Shown here piece after piece: positions 11,912 through 24,944 of a DNA stretch of 64,000 nt. The translations under genes and the position numbers were made by a program. Position 1 is the first letter of the stretch. Each line of letters begins with the position of its first letter. The notes under the pieces were generated by a model. The model did no database searches and had not been told where the DNA came from. It saw only the letters and a program-made list of their open reading frames with translations. This DNA comes from Pogonophryne albipinna (lineage: Eukaryota > Chordata > Actinopteri > Perciformes > Artedidraconidae). The stretch lies in NCBI GenBank assembly GCA_028583405.1, contig JAPTMU010000278.1, forward strand, positions 124,001 through 188,000, given 5' to 3'.

Positions 11912-14139
11912 ATGTCGTGCTGTGCGCTTGAATGTACTAACAGAACTTCCAAGAAGTCTACTCTCAGCTTTTTTCGGTGAGTAAAATTATAATATTATAC
12001 ATGTTAACCCCGTTAGCAGGTGTTTGTGTGTGCTTGTTAGCTTAGCTTGTTATGTAGCTTATTAGCCAGCTAAGGACGTAACCCTTTATACATGTGTATA
12101 TATACAGTTTAGTTTATGATTCAGCCTTGGGTAAGACTTTTATAGTCTATGGCTATGACGCCCATAATGCTAAATGGGAGCAAATCTTAAAAGGGGACCC
12201 AATTATCCAAGTGGTGGCCGCCGGAGTCCGCCGCCGTAGCTAGCCGGAGCCGTAGCTAGCCCTTTGCGGCTCCGTTAGCTTCGGCCAGCGGCGGAGCCCG
12301 GCGCTATAACTGGAGATCAAGGAATGCAGCGAAACGCGGAATTGGTTCGCCTGCAGCCTTCTATAGTATTAGCTAAAGAAATGATGTTGAACAAGGCTTA
12401 TTAAGCTGAACATCGCCACAATTGTTCTGCTATGTATCGGTACTTATTTTATTTTCTTAACGTGTGAATGACAAGCATTAAGAATAACAACAAATAGCTA
12501 TTTATCTTGCATATTGTCTCGTTTGATTATGAATGTAACGTTTATATAGTGGAACTACACTGTTTTATCAAAACCAAAGTGCCACGCAGTAACTTGGCCC
12601 ATGCATGTATTTCAGCAGGAAATGTGCAACCTAGATTACATTTACCAACACAGACTATATAGAAATATTTGTAAAAGTTGTTCATGCGTTATTAAGTGAA
12701 TATGGCATTAACCCTCCTGTTGTCTTTGGGTCGGTTTTCATGTATTTTTGAATAAAGCTTTCCTTTAGGTGATCCAGACAGGCTGGACCAGTGGGTGCTG
12801 AACATCCGGAGGAATAAATGGACCCCCAACGTTTCTTCTCGCCTGTGCAGTGAACACTTTGAGAGTCATCACTTCAGCACGGACTCATGGGTACAGATCC
12901 TTTTTTTTTTTAAATAACTTGGTTCCATTTGTGAGTGTAAATTGTTGTTACTAATTAAATACATGTTCTACATCATACAATGCTAAATAATTGTTATGGC
13001 ACAGCTTGCACATCAGTGATGAGTAATGTTCTTTTGATTAAAGGCCAAATTAAGATTTTGCCAGTTAAGTATAGAAACATAGAAATCGATTTTTTTTTGC
13101 AAACCATCACATTTCTCTTCAATTTAGGCAAAGACTCTTTATCAGAGATAGAGAATTGCCATTTCCCCCACATACTCTATGTTAAAAACAGATGAATTAT
13201 ATTACTTTTTTTACATTATTTTAATAGCAACATTCATTCATCTGTTGTCATCTTATAACTTATTTATCTTAACAGCTATCACTGTAAAAAAAAAGGATTT
13301 AATTTCATTTTACTATACAATATTTATCTTTACATTCTGTTGTTGCATATGTCTTATTATATTTACGTGTATATAGATTTCTGCCTGCACTAATTTATTA
13401 TTCTTAATTTAATTTTGAATTTCTTTTATTGTTTTATGTCTTATATAACGATGTTGCATCGTTGGAGGAGCTCGGGACAGAAGATTTTCATTGCCATTCC
13501 TACACTGTAGCCTATGTGCATATGACATAAATCCTTTGAATCTGAATCTTGGAAACATGTAATTGTTGAATGGATTAACTCATAGTTAACATGTTGGCCC
13601 TCTATTGTCTTTTATAATGCACTCTTAAATTTAAAACAAAATTATTCAAAAGAAAGATGAATATCTACAGACCTCAAAAAGTTATTTTATGTGTTTTTGT
13701 TTATTATTTGTATTAGGGAAGGAGATGTCTGAAAAACACTGCAGTGCCCACCATTTTCTATTTCACCAAAGAACAACAGCCTAGAAGGAAAAGCAGGGTG
13801 AGTAACAATGACGAGGTAAGTGACAGTCCTAGTTCGACTGTTAACAGCAATGAGGAGGAGGTTGCAGATGTAGACCATGGTAGTGGTGAAAACAGTCTTG
13901 CTGCTGATCAGAGCAATATCATTATGATACAAGACACACCTGAAGAAGCCTTTGTTGTTCCACATGTGGAGCATAATGACATTCCAACAGTCAATGCTTG
14001 TGAGGATGTTGGTTTGGGTAGCAGCAGCCAACAAACAAAACAACATTGGAAAACAGGCAGACTCCGCCTCTGTTCACTCTTACACTGGGGCTTTAAACTA
14101 AGACGGGTCATACTGAATAGTTTGTGCACACATTTTTAA
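11912..14139 (+). CDS. THAP-domain protein, three exons, left arm copy
   Basis: Exons 11,912-11,976, 12,758-12,890 and 13,717-14,139 join in frame (206 codons plus stop). The product starts MSCCALECTNRTSKKS, continues with FPLGDPDRLDQW and RLCSEHFESHHF, and ends the domain with AVPTIF. That is the C2CH zinc-binding THAP fold: the Cys pair, the core Trp, C-x2-H and the closing AVPTIF. THAP proteins bind DNA, and many descend from P-element-type transposases. Here only an acidic Ser-rich tail follows (about residues 80-170), with no catalytic domain. Exon 2 is placed at the CTTTCC acceptor because the later AG would create an immediate stop. The C-terminal tail differs from the right-arm copy because of a one-base indel near 14,040. 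Confidence 0.75.
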
Positions 14140-15886
14140 CATGTGATCTTTCTTTCATGTAGGACGCTTGAGGGAAGTTGCAACGCCTCGGCCAATGTGA
14201 TGTCTTCTCCACGTGAAAGAGATTGAAGGCATCATTTATAACCTGAGACAATTTTCCAAAAGTTATGACTTTTATTGGCTTAGGCAGTAATGGATTACAT
14301 CTAACACGAATCAAGATCGTATAGAAAAAAAGGAAAGTGTAATCCTTAGTTACATAGGAAAAGATGTAATCGGATTAGTTTTACTTTTTTTAATAATAGG
14401 GAAACTCAGGATTACAATCTTATTCAAAACCTAAAAAGAGCTGTTTGTTGTAAAATGATCAAATTGTATCTCTTCTCTGGAAGCGGTTCTGTTCTGTAGG
14501 CTAATACTTTAATTGTGAATCTATACACCTACTGCCTGAATCTGCTTTATGGTATTATATTATACATTTAAGTAAAAAAATCATATTAATATTTCTTCTC
14601 TCCTGTGTTTATTTGCATTGCATTTGATATTGAGGTAATCCAAAAGAAAAATAAAGTTATCAGGTTACATTACTTTTATATCTTGATACTCACATTAAGT
14701 TACTGGTTGTGTTTTTGGCAAGTAGCCCTCCCAACCCTGTACATAAGTTATATCATTTTAATTACTGATACAGTTGTTGCACATCTTTAATTTATTTTCT
14801 AGTGTACTTAAGTCATAAAATGATTCGAAACCTTTACTTTTCATAAAATGCAAGATGTAACTTTCAATGTGTGTATTTATCACATTTTCAATGTGAAATA
14901 GATCTGATTAAATAAAGAGTAAAAGCACAATCTTAAATGTTGACATTTATCATTTTCCTATGCTTATTGTTAATGTAGTGGTGTTATAAACAAAATGTTG
15001 TCGTGAAGGAAGTTAAGATGTTTTTTATTTGTTGACAAAAGATTTCAAGTTGATGCTCACAACATGTGGGGACATTTATGGAGAAAAATGTTTCTATTGT
15101 AAAACAAATATTTATCTGCATACTGAACAATTTCAAAACTCTCTAAAAGGTATTATCTTCTGTGACTTTACAGCCCTGTAGGGATTGTGGGTATTGCACT
15201 TCATAATTACATTCTATGGTATGCTTATGACATATTTGATGCCAAAATACATGGGATTAGGGGAGACCTTCTTGTTGTTTGCATTGTCACTGATAAATGA
15301 CAGCGTAGTATTCATTGTCAAGATTTTGTGTTTTTAAACTTGGGACTCTTTGCAGACTGCTACGGCTTGGGAAAAGATTTGAGCCTTAATGTGTAATGTT
15401 TTCTGTATTGTATGGTAAGCTTATCCTTTCATTTGATAGTCCCATTTGGATGTGATAGCTAACATTTTCAGTAAGCAGTAGACAAAAGAAGTGAAAATAT
15501 GAATGTAATTTATTTTCAATATTTACATAAATACAGAATTATTTTAACAAATAAAATAACAAAAAACATCATAACAAATACAAAATAAAAGGTTTGACAG
15601 ACAGCCATGCCCAGCATGGGCCTGGAGAGCTACAGAGTCCATTGGGGGAAGAGGGGGGGGTGGGATGTGGGGAAGAGGAAGAGCAGCCATGTTAACAGTG
15701 TTATGGCTACAGATGTAATATCTAACTCAACATTAGCCATGACAGTCTGGGCTTAGCAAGGGCCTTAGAATACATACTCTAAAGGCCAAATCCAAAAACA
15801 GTGATACTGACATTTTAGCAGTTCACAGTCTTTGGAGATGGTCTTTCAGGAAATTGGCTAGTGACTTTAAAAAAATATCATTTCCC
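14140..15886. other. AT-rich arm sequence, no gene seen
   Basis: No coding region is supported. The minus strand near 15,500-15,600 carries an AATAAA that may end transcripts of the adjacent SGNH-like gene. Mirror copy at 57,881-59,665. Confidence 0.45.
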
Positions 15887-16400
15887 CTAGGGGTGAAATG
15901 AACTATCTCGCAAAAAAAGCCCAGGACTGTCATGTCTCATGTTGGAGTGGTCAACAATGACACCATTTAGGCTATGAACAAAAGTAGCCATAACACTGTT
16001 AACAAACTTCCGGGCCTTGTCAATTTTGACAGGATTTGCACCAGCCCTCCACCGGCGCCTCTGGTTGATCTGGGAGAGCATGATCTTCATGCCAGGGTGC
16101 CGATGGTGAAGCTGGTGCAGGTCCTCCTTCATCTGGTTCAGCAACTGAACACTGGGCACATCCCCCAAGTCATTGCCGCCACAGTGGATGAGGACATCCG
16201 GGGCTGCTCTTCCTCGCAGGGAGTAGGAAAAGAAAGGGAGGACACCTCTCCAGCGCAGTCCACCCCAACCGAACCAGCACACCCTCAGGTCGAGGCCAAG
16301 GTTGCTGCCGATGGTCTCTAGCTCTCTGGGCTCAACGCCAGACATAGCTGTCTCCGATTATCCATACAGTCACTATGGGAGGAAAATAAATGAGTAACAA
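15887..16400 (-). pseudogene. SGNH-hydrolase-like gene, left arm copy, broken
   Basis: The main frame (16,345-15,887) has VLIHCGGNDLGDVP, the GxND block of SGNH/GDSL hydrolases, and ends near DSSFHP, a candidate for the Asp-His block. The expected first block WIIGDSY, with the nucleophile Ser, lies just upstream in another frame, directly after a good splice acceptor. In this copy that frame runs into TGA after about six more codons. A frameshift therefore separates the nucleophile from the rest, in both arms. SGNH domains are carried by several transposon families in fish, so a mobile origin is likely. Host origin cannot be excluded. Confidence 0.65.
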
Positions 16401-16659
16401 ATGCTTCAGATAATGAGGAATATCAAATTAAGTATAAAGGGTTGCTCATTTTGTTCCTTTGACAATAACATACAAAATAACTATGAAATCACACCTGTAT
16501 GGTTAAAAGTAACAAGAGAGCAAAACCTCAAAAAACAGACATTGTAAATGCTTAGATATTATGTCTTATTGATAATATCAATGCATGAAATAATGCAACA
16601 AGCTGTAGATGAACAACAATTTATTGAACTGGAACTTTGAAACACATGAGCACTGGGAT

Positions 16660-16916
16660 TGATATATGTTCTCTCTTCCACTCCTCTCCTATCTCATCCT
16701 GTCCTCCACACCTCCCCTATTGTGTCTGCTCCTGTCTTCTCTTCCTACTCCTCTCCACTCTTCTCCCTTTTCCTCTGTCATCCTCTACTCTCTTATCCTC
16801 CTCTTCTTCTCCTCTTTCATCTTCGCCCCTCTTCTCTTCCTCCTCCCTCTTTCCTTCTGTGCCCTCCTGGCTCCTCCCCCTCTCCACTCCTCTTCCTCCT
16901 CCTCTCTACAGTCTGA
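16660..16916. repeat. Polypyrimidine (CT-rich) tract, left arm
   Basis: About 250 bp of almost pure C/T on the plus strand, irregular TCC/CTC repeats. Open frames through it (Ser/Leu/Pro-rich) are compositional artefacts. The purine-rich mirror lies at 56,850-57,105. Confidence 0.85.
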
Positions 16917-17053
16917 CGATCTGAAACAGAATGTTATTTTTGAGTTAAAATTGGTCATCTCCATAAGCTAAAATGGTGTTATATTTGTCTTTAGGAGGGT
17001 GACCAATAAATATTACAATCTTTCATACATCCATAAAGGCTATTGCGCATACC

Positions 17054-19454
17054 TCATTGCTTTAACTTATTGACACACTCTTGCAGCTCTTTCAGGGCTT
17101 TGTCTAGAGCTGCCACCTCTTCCTTTTTATCAGCAACCCCTTTCCGATAGGCATTTGATTTTGACAGCAGTGTAAAATTGTGCTTCTTCTCTGCAATGAC
17201 TGCCATTTCATGTGCTTCTTTCTCCATTGTTTCAGCGCTAGTCATTACTTTTTGCCGCTTTGTTTTCACTTTCTGGATTTCCTGGGAGAGCTCCTTTCTT
17301 TTCTTCTCTTTAGTGGTTTGCTCTCTCGACTTCTTCTGGTCTTCCAGATACATCTCATATCTTGTCCTTGCTCCTCTGCAGTGTTGCTTGAGGTCTTTTG
17401 GAAGAGCTCCATCTGTGTGCCCAGCCATTGCATCGTGGACCAAGCGCATTGCTATTAGCGTCTTCTCCTGTAGGTTTTCAACAAGCATATCCTTGTTAAC
17501 AGAGTACCCCCTTTCTACTGCAGCTTGTCCATGAGACAGCGTGAAGAGACATTGCATGATGTTCCACAGTTCTGCATACTCTTCTTTGCCACTGAGATAT
17601 CTTCCCAAGAATTCATCAAGTCTGCAGCTGTAAACAAATTCTTGGAACTCTGCTTTGTGGTTTGTGTTGACATCGAGTGAGAATGCTTTATACTGAGAAA
17701 GGACTTTGTCACACTCTGTGGCAGGGCACCATCCAGCATTGAGGAGAACCTGAAGGAGTTTCTCAAACATTGCTGTTGTACTTTCGGTTTCTGTCACAAT
17801 CATCACAGGGTCAAGGGACCTCATATGCCGCACAGCTGGATACATGAGAGGACTTCTCTCCATAATTTTCTTGCAGGTCATTGCGAGTAAGGAGACACAT
17901 TCTTTTTTGAACTCCACGATTTTCACTGGATTTTCCTGGAGCTTCTCAGATGCCTTCGGCAAAGCCTGCTTGGTTGAAAATCCTATGTCCAGGTGTTTGA
18001 GTGGGACATGGATTTGCTTCTCTTTGGGGGTCCAGTTTAGTGAGCTGGAGAGGTGTCTTGATCTTTGCCAGCTCTTCTCTCTTGATAAAGCATGACAGCA
18101 GGCCTGTCAGGGTGCTTTGGAGCTCCTTTGCCAAGAATGGCACCATTGGGGCATCTGTCTGAAATACCTTCAAAAAAGGCTTCAGCTGTCTTGCAACAAA
18201 AGCGAAAAACTAGAGTTTAGCCAGGAAAAGAGGGTCTTCGGTTGCCTTCTTGACTGTCAAGTAGGACGCAGATGTTGGCACTTTACTCTTCGGAAGTTTC
18301 TTGTGGCTGTGGATGTACGCCATCACAGCTGGCCACACTTCGATTGCCCACTCAGCAACTTGCAAGTCTTCAACCCATCGAGTGGCACAGAACTGAGGAA
18401 ATCTTGCCGTTTTAGTCAGCTCACTGAAATCCTCTCGCCTTGCTGGCGAGTCATGGAACACCTGCCAAAGCGCTCTCAACGCATCTCCGATTTTCCAACC
18501 TGTTTCCCTCTCTCCGGTCTGGAAACTTCCATGCACAACATGCAGACCACAACTTCCCAGGTTGATGAGCTTTGGTGCATCTGGGTCCTCTTTGCTCTTG
18601 TCCTCTTGGAATATTCTTAAGAACTTCCAATTCACTGTAGGGCCGTCCATCGATATTTGCAGGAGCTTCTTGGGGTCCAGAGGTGACAGGGATCTGTTGA
18701 TACTCTCCAAGAGCTTCTCTGCCTGAGTGTGTCCTAGGAACTCTGAAGTGAAGTAACGCACAGCTACCTTCCCTTCGCGTTCACTCCAGTAGCGCAGAAT
18801 GATATCCATCTGTTCTGTTTGTGTCACTTTGTTAAGGCATTCGTCAAAAGACACTACATGACACTTTGCTTTTCTTACGTCTTCGATCAGCTGCTCTTTA
18901 AAATGAGCATACAAGCCAAACCATATAAGGTAAGCCGATTTTGTTGCGCCACATGTAAATTGTTTGGCAATTTCGCTGTCTGGGAAGATCTGAGCAAAAG
19001 TGTTTGAAATGTCAGAGTTGGAGTTGAACGAGAAGTGTGACCTGACCATCTTCATGACCCAGCGAATCTCTGCTTCAAATACAGCTTGGCTTGAAAAAAA
19101 TGTTTTCCCCTGAGCTCCAGAGCCTTTTTCCGTAGGATGTTCACTGCTGGTACTGGGCACCTGACTGTCACTTTCGATATCCTGGCTTGTTGGGCCGCTT
19201 CTTCCCTCTCCTGTTTTTGTAGTCAAGAAATCTGTCATTCTTCATTCATTATTTAGCTGTCCAGCTAACTTGATGTGGGTTTGTCCTTTTGAATGGCTCT
19301 TGAGGGAAGCGACCCCCATATTGCTGATGTCAAATGACTTGCAGCAAAACTTGCAATAAGCCTTGTGGACATCTCCTGGTACCTCTCCAATCCATTCCTT
19401 GTATTGAGAGTCATCTTTCCAATGTGACTTGAATCTGCCGCGTGTCATTGTCAC
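17054..19454 (-). pseudogene. hAT-like transposase with BED-type finger, left arm copy, broken
   Basis: Reading on the minus strand: a finger ORF (19,454-19,242) has YCKFCCKSFDISNMG and H-x5-H, a BED-like zinc finger. After an in-frame TGA and one codon, a second ORF (19,238-18,210) carries VVSFDECLNKV, LLQISMDGPTVNWKF, LGSCGLHVVHGSF and FCATRWVED. The last ORF (17,962-17,054) carries QAAVERGYSVNKDM, the likely catalytic Glu region, and a Lys/Glu-rich C-terminal coiled-coil stretch. This layout fits an RNase-H-fold hAT-like transposase family common in fish. This copy has a stop after FLAKL (near 18,210), absent from the right arm, plus the frameshift shared with the right arm (one extra C in a C-run near 18,065). 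Confidence 0.8.
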
Positions 19455-20229
19455 TCACTCCTGTAATGCATCACACATTTGAGATTATGAGTCTTACGTA
19501 GAAGGGTATGCCTACTCTTACTCTGTCAAATCTTTTGTAAATCAAACTAATGAACCTAAAAGGGAAAACATAAGGCTGGTTCCCCTGTGGTTCCTCAGTA
19601 CAGCAACCCCACTAGTAAGCTTAGCTTAACAGTATAGATGTATAGAATCAGTCTAGGCATGATCAATGATTTTTCAAAAATGTCTCACCCCAAATGTTCC
19701 TATTTAGTAGTATAATTTTTTTAAAGAAAAACGAAAAATCACAAAATAGATAAAAGTAGATAAGAATGAATGTTACAAAATGTATCAAGACTAGACTATT
19801 CATGTCAACTAGTATAGAAGTAATGTCACAGCCTAATGTGAAAATGTATTGGTAGTTAGCTAGCAATGCAAGCTAGCCAACACTAGCTAGTTAGTTAGCA
19901 AACTGAATGTTGGCTAGCAAGATTGCACTCCATGTGCTTGCTAACCATCATTAACAAATCCAAATTCAAAACAAACTCAAACTCACGTTGCTAGCTAGTT
20001 AGCAAGATTGCACTGCTTACTAACTAACATTGATAAACCCAAGTTTACCACAGTTAAAACACAGCTACTTACATTTGAGGATAAACTTGCATAAGAAGTT
20101 TCACTGTAGATGTCAAGGCTCCCGTGTTGGCTGGGAAGTGCATGTATTTGACCCATGGGCGTCGCAGCCATTATATGAGGGTGGGACAAGTCCCCCCCAC
20201 TTTTTCAAATGATTCGTTTAGACCCCCCC
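19455..20229. other. AT-rich flank with GCTAGC-type inverted motifs
   Basis: Holds clustered GCTAGC and CTAGCTAG motifs (about 19,855-19,920 and 19,985-20,000) and runs into a C-run beside the minisatellite. No gene is supported. Mirror at 53,535-54,312. Confidence 0.45.
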
Positions 20230-23200
20230 ACTTTTCGGACCGACCCTCCGACAGCAGAGAGAGAGAGCTCCGACCGACCGACCCTCCGACAGCAGAGAGA
20301 GAGAGCTCCGACCGACCGACCCTCCGACAGCAGAGAGAGAGAGCTCCGACCGACCGACCCTCCGACAGCAGAGAGAGAGAGCTCCGACCGACCCTCCGAC
20401 AGCAGAGAGAGAGAGCTCCGACCGACCCTCCGACAGCAGCAGAGAGAGAGCTCCGACCGACCCTCCGACAGCAGAGAGAGAGAGCTCCGACCGACCGACC
20501 CTCCGACAGCAGAGAGAGAGAGAGCTCCGACCGACCGACCCTCCGACAGCAGAGAGAGAGAGCTCCGACCGACCCTCCGACAGCAGAGAGAGAGAGCTCC
20601 GACCGACCGACCCTCCGACAGCAGAGAGAGAGAGCTCCGACCCTCCGACAGCAGAGAGAGAGAGAGAGCTCTGACCGACCCTCCGACAGCAGAGAGAGAG
20701 AGCTCCGACCGACCCTCCGACAGCAGAGAGAGAGAGCTCCGACCGACACTCCGACAGCAGAGAGAGAGAGCTCCGACCGACCGATCCTCCGACAGCAGAG
20801 AGAGAGAGCTCCGACCGACCGACCCTCCGACAGCAGAGAGAGAGAGCTCCGACCGACCGACCGACCCTCCGACAGCAGAGAGAGAGAGCTCCGACCGACC
20901 GACCCTCCGACAGCAGAGAGCGAGAGCTCCGACCGACCTACCCTCCGACAGCAGAGAGAGAGAGCTCCGACCGACCGACCCTCCGACAGCAGAGAGAGAG
21001 AGCTCCGACCGACCGACCATCCGACAGCAGAGAGAGGAGCTCCGACCGACAGACAGACAGAGAGAGGAGGGGAGCTCCGACCGCACAGACAGAGGCTCCG
21101 ACCGACAGAGGCTCCGACCGACAGAGGCTCCGACCGACAGACAGAGGCTCCGACCGACAGAGAGAGGCTCCGACCGACAGAGAGACAGAGAGAGGAGGGG
21201 AGCTCCGACCGACAGACAGAGGCTCCGACCGAGACTCGACCGAGACCCCCGACCGAGACCCGACCGAGATCCGAGATCCGACCGAGACCCGACCGAGACC
21301 CCCGACCGATATCCCCGACCGAGATCCGAGATCCGACCGAGATCCGTCCGAGACCCCCGACCGAGACCCCCGACCGAGACCCCCGACCGAGATCCGACCG
21401 AGAGAACCTGAGAGACCGAGATCCGACCGAGACCCCCGACCGAGACCCCCGACCGAGATCCGACCGAGACCCCCGACCGAGATCCCCGACCGAGACCCCC
21501 GACCGAGATCCGAGATCCGACCGAGACCCCCGACCGAGACCCCCGACCGAGATCCGACCGAGACCCCCGACCGAGACCCCCGACCGAGATCCGACCGAGA
21601 CCCCCGACCGAGACCCCCGACCGAGATCCGACCGAGACCCCCGACCGAGACCCCCGACCGAGAGCTCCGACCGACAGACAGACAGAGAGAGGAGCTCCGA
21701 CCGACAGAGAGACAGAGAGAGGAGGGGAGCTCCGACCGCACAGAGAGAGCTCCGACCGACAGAGAGAGGAGGGGAGCTCCGACCGCACAGACAGAGGCTC
21801 CGACCGACAGACAGAGGCTCCGACCGACAGAGAGACAGAGAGAGGAGGGGAGCTCCGACCGCAAAGACAGAGGCCCGACCGAGACCCCCGACCGAGACCC
21901 CCGACCGAGACCCCCGACCGAGATCTGACCGAGACCCCCGACCGAGACCCCCGACCGAGATCCGACCGAGACCCCCTACGGAGCTCCGACCGAGAGAGAG
22001 AGGAGCTCCGACCGACAGACAGACAGAGAGAGGAGCTCCGACCGACAGAGAGACAGAGAGAGGAGGGGAGCTCCGACCGCACAGAGAGCCGAGATCCGAC
22101 CGAGACCCCCGACCGAGACCCCCGACCGAGATCCGAGATCCGACCGAGACCCCCGACCGAGACCCCCGACCGAGACCCCCGACCGAGATCCGACCGAGAC
22201 CCCCGACCGAGACCCCCGACCGAGATCCGACCGAGACCCCCGACCGAGACCCCCGACGGAGCTCCGACAGAGAGAGAGGAGCTCCGTCCGACAGACAGAC
22301 AGAGAGAGGAGGAGAGCTCCGACCGCACAGAGAGAGGCTCCGACCGACAGAGAGAGGCTCCGACCGACAGACAGAGGCTCCGACCGACACAGAGAGGCTC
22401 CGACCGACAGAGAGAGGCTCCGACCGACAGACAGACAGAGAGAGGAGGGGAGCTCCGACCGCACAGACAGAGGCTCCGACAGACAGACAGCGGCTCCGAC
22501 CGACAGAGAGACGAGCTCCGACCGCACAGAGAGAGGAGCTCCGACCGACAGAGAGACAGAGAGAGGAGGGGAGCTCCGACCGACAGACAGAGGCTCCGAC
22601 CGAGACTCGACCGAGACCCGACCGAGACCCCCGACCGAGATCCCCGACCGAGACCCCCGACCGAGATCCGACGAGACCCCCGACCGAGACCCGACAGAGA
22701 CCCCCGACCGAGATCCGAGATCCGACCGAGACCCGACCGAGACCCCCGTCCGAGACCCCCGACCGAGACCCCCGACCGAGACCCCCGACCGAGATCCGAC
22801 CGAGAGAACCTGAGAGAACACCCGACCCACTGAGAGAACACCCGACCCACTGAGAGCACACCCGACCCACTGAGAGGAACACCCGACCCACAGAGAGCTC
22901 CTCCCTCCGACCCACTGAGAGCTCCTCCCTCCGACAGCACAGATTGCATATATAGCTGGGAGAAAGGCTGCATGTCTTTAGATTAGAGGAATGAGCAGGA
23001 CTTGAAATGAAGAAACTCTTACTCTTGTTGCTGGTTGCTGAAAATATCTTGGGTGAGTTGCTAACTTTATTTGAGAGTCTGCTGATTGAGGACACAGTTA
23101 CATTAGAGCAGTGGTTCCCAACCTGGGGGGCGCCAAAGATCGCAGACCCCGACCGAGATCCGACCGAGACCCCCGACCGAGACCCCCGACCGAGATCCGA

Positions 23201-24205
23201 CCGAGACCCCCGACCGAGACCCCCGACCGAGATCCGAGATCCGACCGAGACCCCCGACCGAGACCCCCGACCGAGATCCGACCGAGACCCCCCGACCGAG
23301 ACCCCCGACCGAGATCCGACCGAGACCCCCGACCGAGACCCCCGACCGAGATCCGACCGAGACCCCCGACCGAGATCCCCGACCGAGAGCTCCGACCGAC
23401 AGACAGACAGAGAGAGGAGCTCCGACCGACAGAGAGACAGAGAGAGGAGGGGAGCTCCGACCGCACAGAGAGAGCAACGACCGACAGAGAGAGGAGGGGA
23501 GCTCCTGACCGACAGAGAGAGGCTCCGACCGACAGACAGAGGCTCCGACAGACAGAGGCTCCGACCGACAGACAGAGGCTCCGACCGACAGAGAGAGGAG
23601 CTCCGACCGACAGACAGACAGAGAGAGGATGGGAGCTCCGACCGCACAGAGAGAGCTCCGACCGACAGACAGAGGCTCCGACCGACAGACAGAGGCTCCG
23701 ACAGACAGACAGAGGCTCCGACCGACAGAGAGAGGAGCTCCGACCGACAGACAGACAGAGAGAGGAGGGGAGCTCCGACCGCACAGACAGAGGCTCCGAC
23801 CGACAGACAGAGGCTCCGACCGACAGACAGAGACTCCGACCGACAGACAGAGGCTCCGACCGACAGACAGACAGAGAGAGGAGCTCCGACCGACAGACAG
23901 ACAGAGAGAGGAGGGGAGCTCCGACCGACAGACAGAGGCTCCGACCGAGACTCGACCGAGACCCGACCGAGACCCCCGACTGAGACCCCCGACCGAGACC
24001 CGACCGAGACACCCGACCGAGACCCGACCGAGACCCCCGACCGAGACCCCCGACCGAGGTCCGACCGAGACCCCCGACCGAGATCCCCGACCGAGACCCC
24101 CGACCGAGATCCGACCGAGACCCCCGACCGAGATCCGAGATCCGACCGAGACCCGACCGAGACCCCCGACCGAGATCCGACCGAGACCCGACCGAGACCC
24201 CACTG
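20230..24205. repeat. GC-rich composite minisatellite, C-rich strand orientation (left arm)
   Basis: Three interleaved unit types. First, about 35-39 bp units built on CCTCCGACAGCAGAGAGAGA and CTCCGACCGACCGA (20,240-21,050). Second, 13-bp units GACCGAGACCCCC mixed with GACCGAGATCC. Third, about 20-bp units GGCTCCGACCGACAGACAGA. Because the units rarely contain stops, very long open frames arise on both strands in several phases; none has a domain. A first-exon fragment interrupts the array at 22,930-23,150. Confidence 0.9.
22941..23052 (+). other. Orphan promoter and signal-peptide exon, copy 1
   Basis: A TATA-like GCATATATAGC (22,946-22,956) is followed 50-60 bp later by ATG at 23,007. The ATG opens a 15-codon Leu-rich signal peptide (MKKLLLLLLVAENIL) ending in a GTGAGT donor after 23,052 in phase 1. 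This looks like the first exon of an immune-type receptor gene. The following intron is cut short by a CAGTGGTTCCCAACCTGGGG element end (from 23,109) and then more minisatellite. No downstream exon belongs to it. Confidence 0.6.
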
Positions 24206-24350
24206 GTGCCGCAGAGATTTCATAAAGTGAAGGAGGTTTTCCTTTTATAAAACAGCTGTGGGCAGCAGATACTGTGAGTCATGGACAGGAATCCCTCAAT
24301 TTAAATAAAACGAGGCCACGCTTTACTAACTCGTGAGCACGCTTTAGTAA
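24206..24350. other. Unique spacer between minisatellite and foldback
   Basis: Short AT-rich stretch with no recognised content. Confidence 0.4.
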
Positions 24351-24668
24351 CTCCGTACTACGGAGCCCTGGAGGGTTCATAGAGAAAAATAAATAAAACG
24401 TGCGCACGCTTTGGTAACTCGTGCGCACGAGTTACTAAAGCGTGCGCACGAGTTATTAAAGCGTGCGCACGAGTTACTAAAGCGTGCGCACGAGTTATTA
24501 TTAAAGCGTGCGGACGAGTTACTAAAGCGTGCGCACGCTTTAGTAACTCGTGTGCACGCTTTAATAACTCATGCGCACGCTTTAGTAACTCGTGCGCACG
24601 AGTTACCAAAGCGTGCGCACGTTTTATTTATTTTTCTCTATGAACCCTCCAGGGCTCCGTACCTTACA
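24350..24668. repeat. Foldback of GTGCGCAC-containing units
   Basis: The ends are inverted copies built on GAGCCCTGGAGGGTTCATAG and AGAAAAATAAATAAAACGTG. The interior is about ten units of CGTGCGCACGAGTTACTAAA in direct and then inverted order. The axis is near 24,508. Alternating purine-pyrimidine GTGCGCAC cores could adopt unusual structure. The open frames seen here on both strands are the same repeat read twice. Confidence 0.85.
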
Positions 24669-24714
24669 ATTATGTAAAAAAAAAAAAAAAGTCTAAATAT
24701 TATATTTGGCCTCA

Positions 24715-24776
24715 AATCATCTGAGGCCTGGCCCCTGCGATCTTTGGCGCCCCCCAGGTTGGGAACCACTGCTCTA
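24715..24776. mobile_element. hAT-type MITE end fragment
   Basis: GGTTGGGAACCACTG and the adjacent TTTGGCGCCCCCCA match, in reverse, the end CAGTGGTTCCCAACC at 23,109. The same end recurs at 25,768-25,803. CAGTGGTTCCCAACC ends are typical of hAT-type short elements. Confidence 0.55.
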
Positions 24777-24827
24777 ATGTAACTGTGTCCTCAATCAGCA
24801 GACTCTCAAATAAAGTTAGCAACTCAC

Positions 24828-24935
24828 CCAAGATATTTTCAGCAACCAGCAACAAGAGTAAGAGTTTCTTCATTTCAAGTCCTGCTCATTCCTCTAATCT
24901 AAAGACATGCAGCCTTTCTCCCAGCTATATATGCA
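24828..24935 (-). other. Orphan promoter and signal-peptide exon, copy 2
   Basis: Minus-strand copy of the exon at 22,941: ATG at 24,873, donor after 24,828, TATA-like motif at about 24,924-24,934. The exon itself is unchanged, including the phase-1 donor. Confidence 0.6.
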
Positions 24936-24944
24936 ATCTGTGCT

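Noticed and set aside
16637..16971. Ser/Leu/Pro-rich small proteins
   Set aside because: Compositional frames through a CT-rich tract.
24358..24677. Repeated Arg-Ala-His open frames on both strands
   Set aside because: The same foldback repeat read from each strand.
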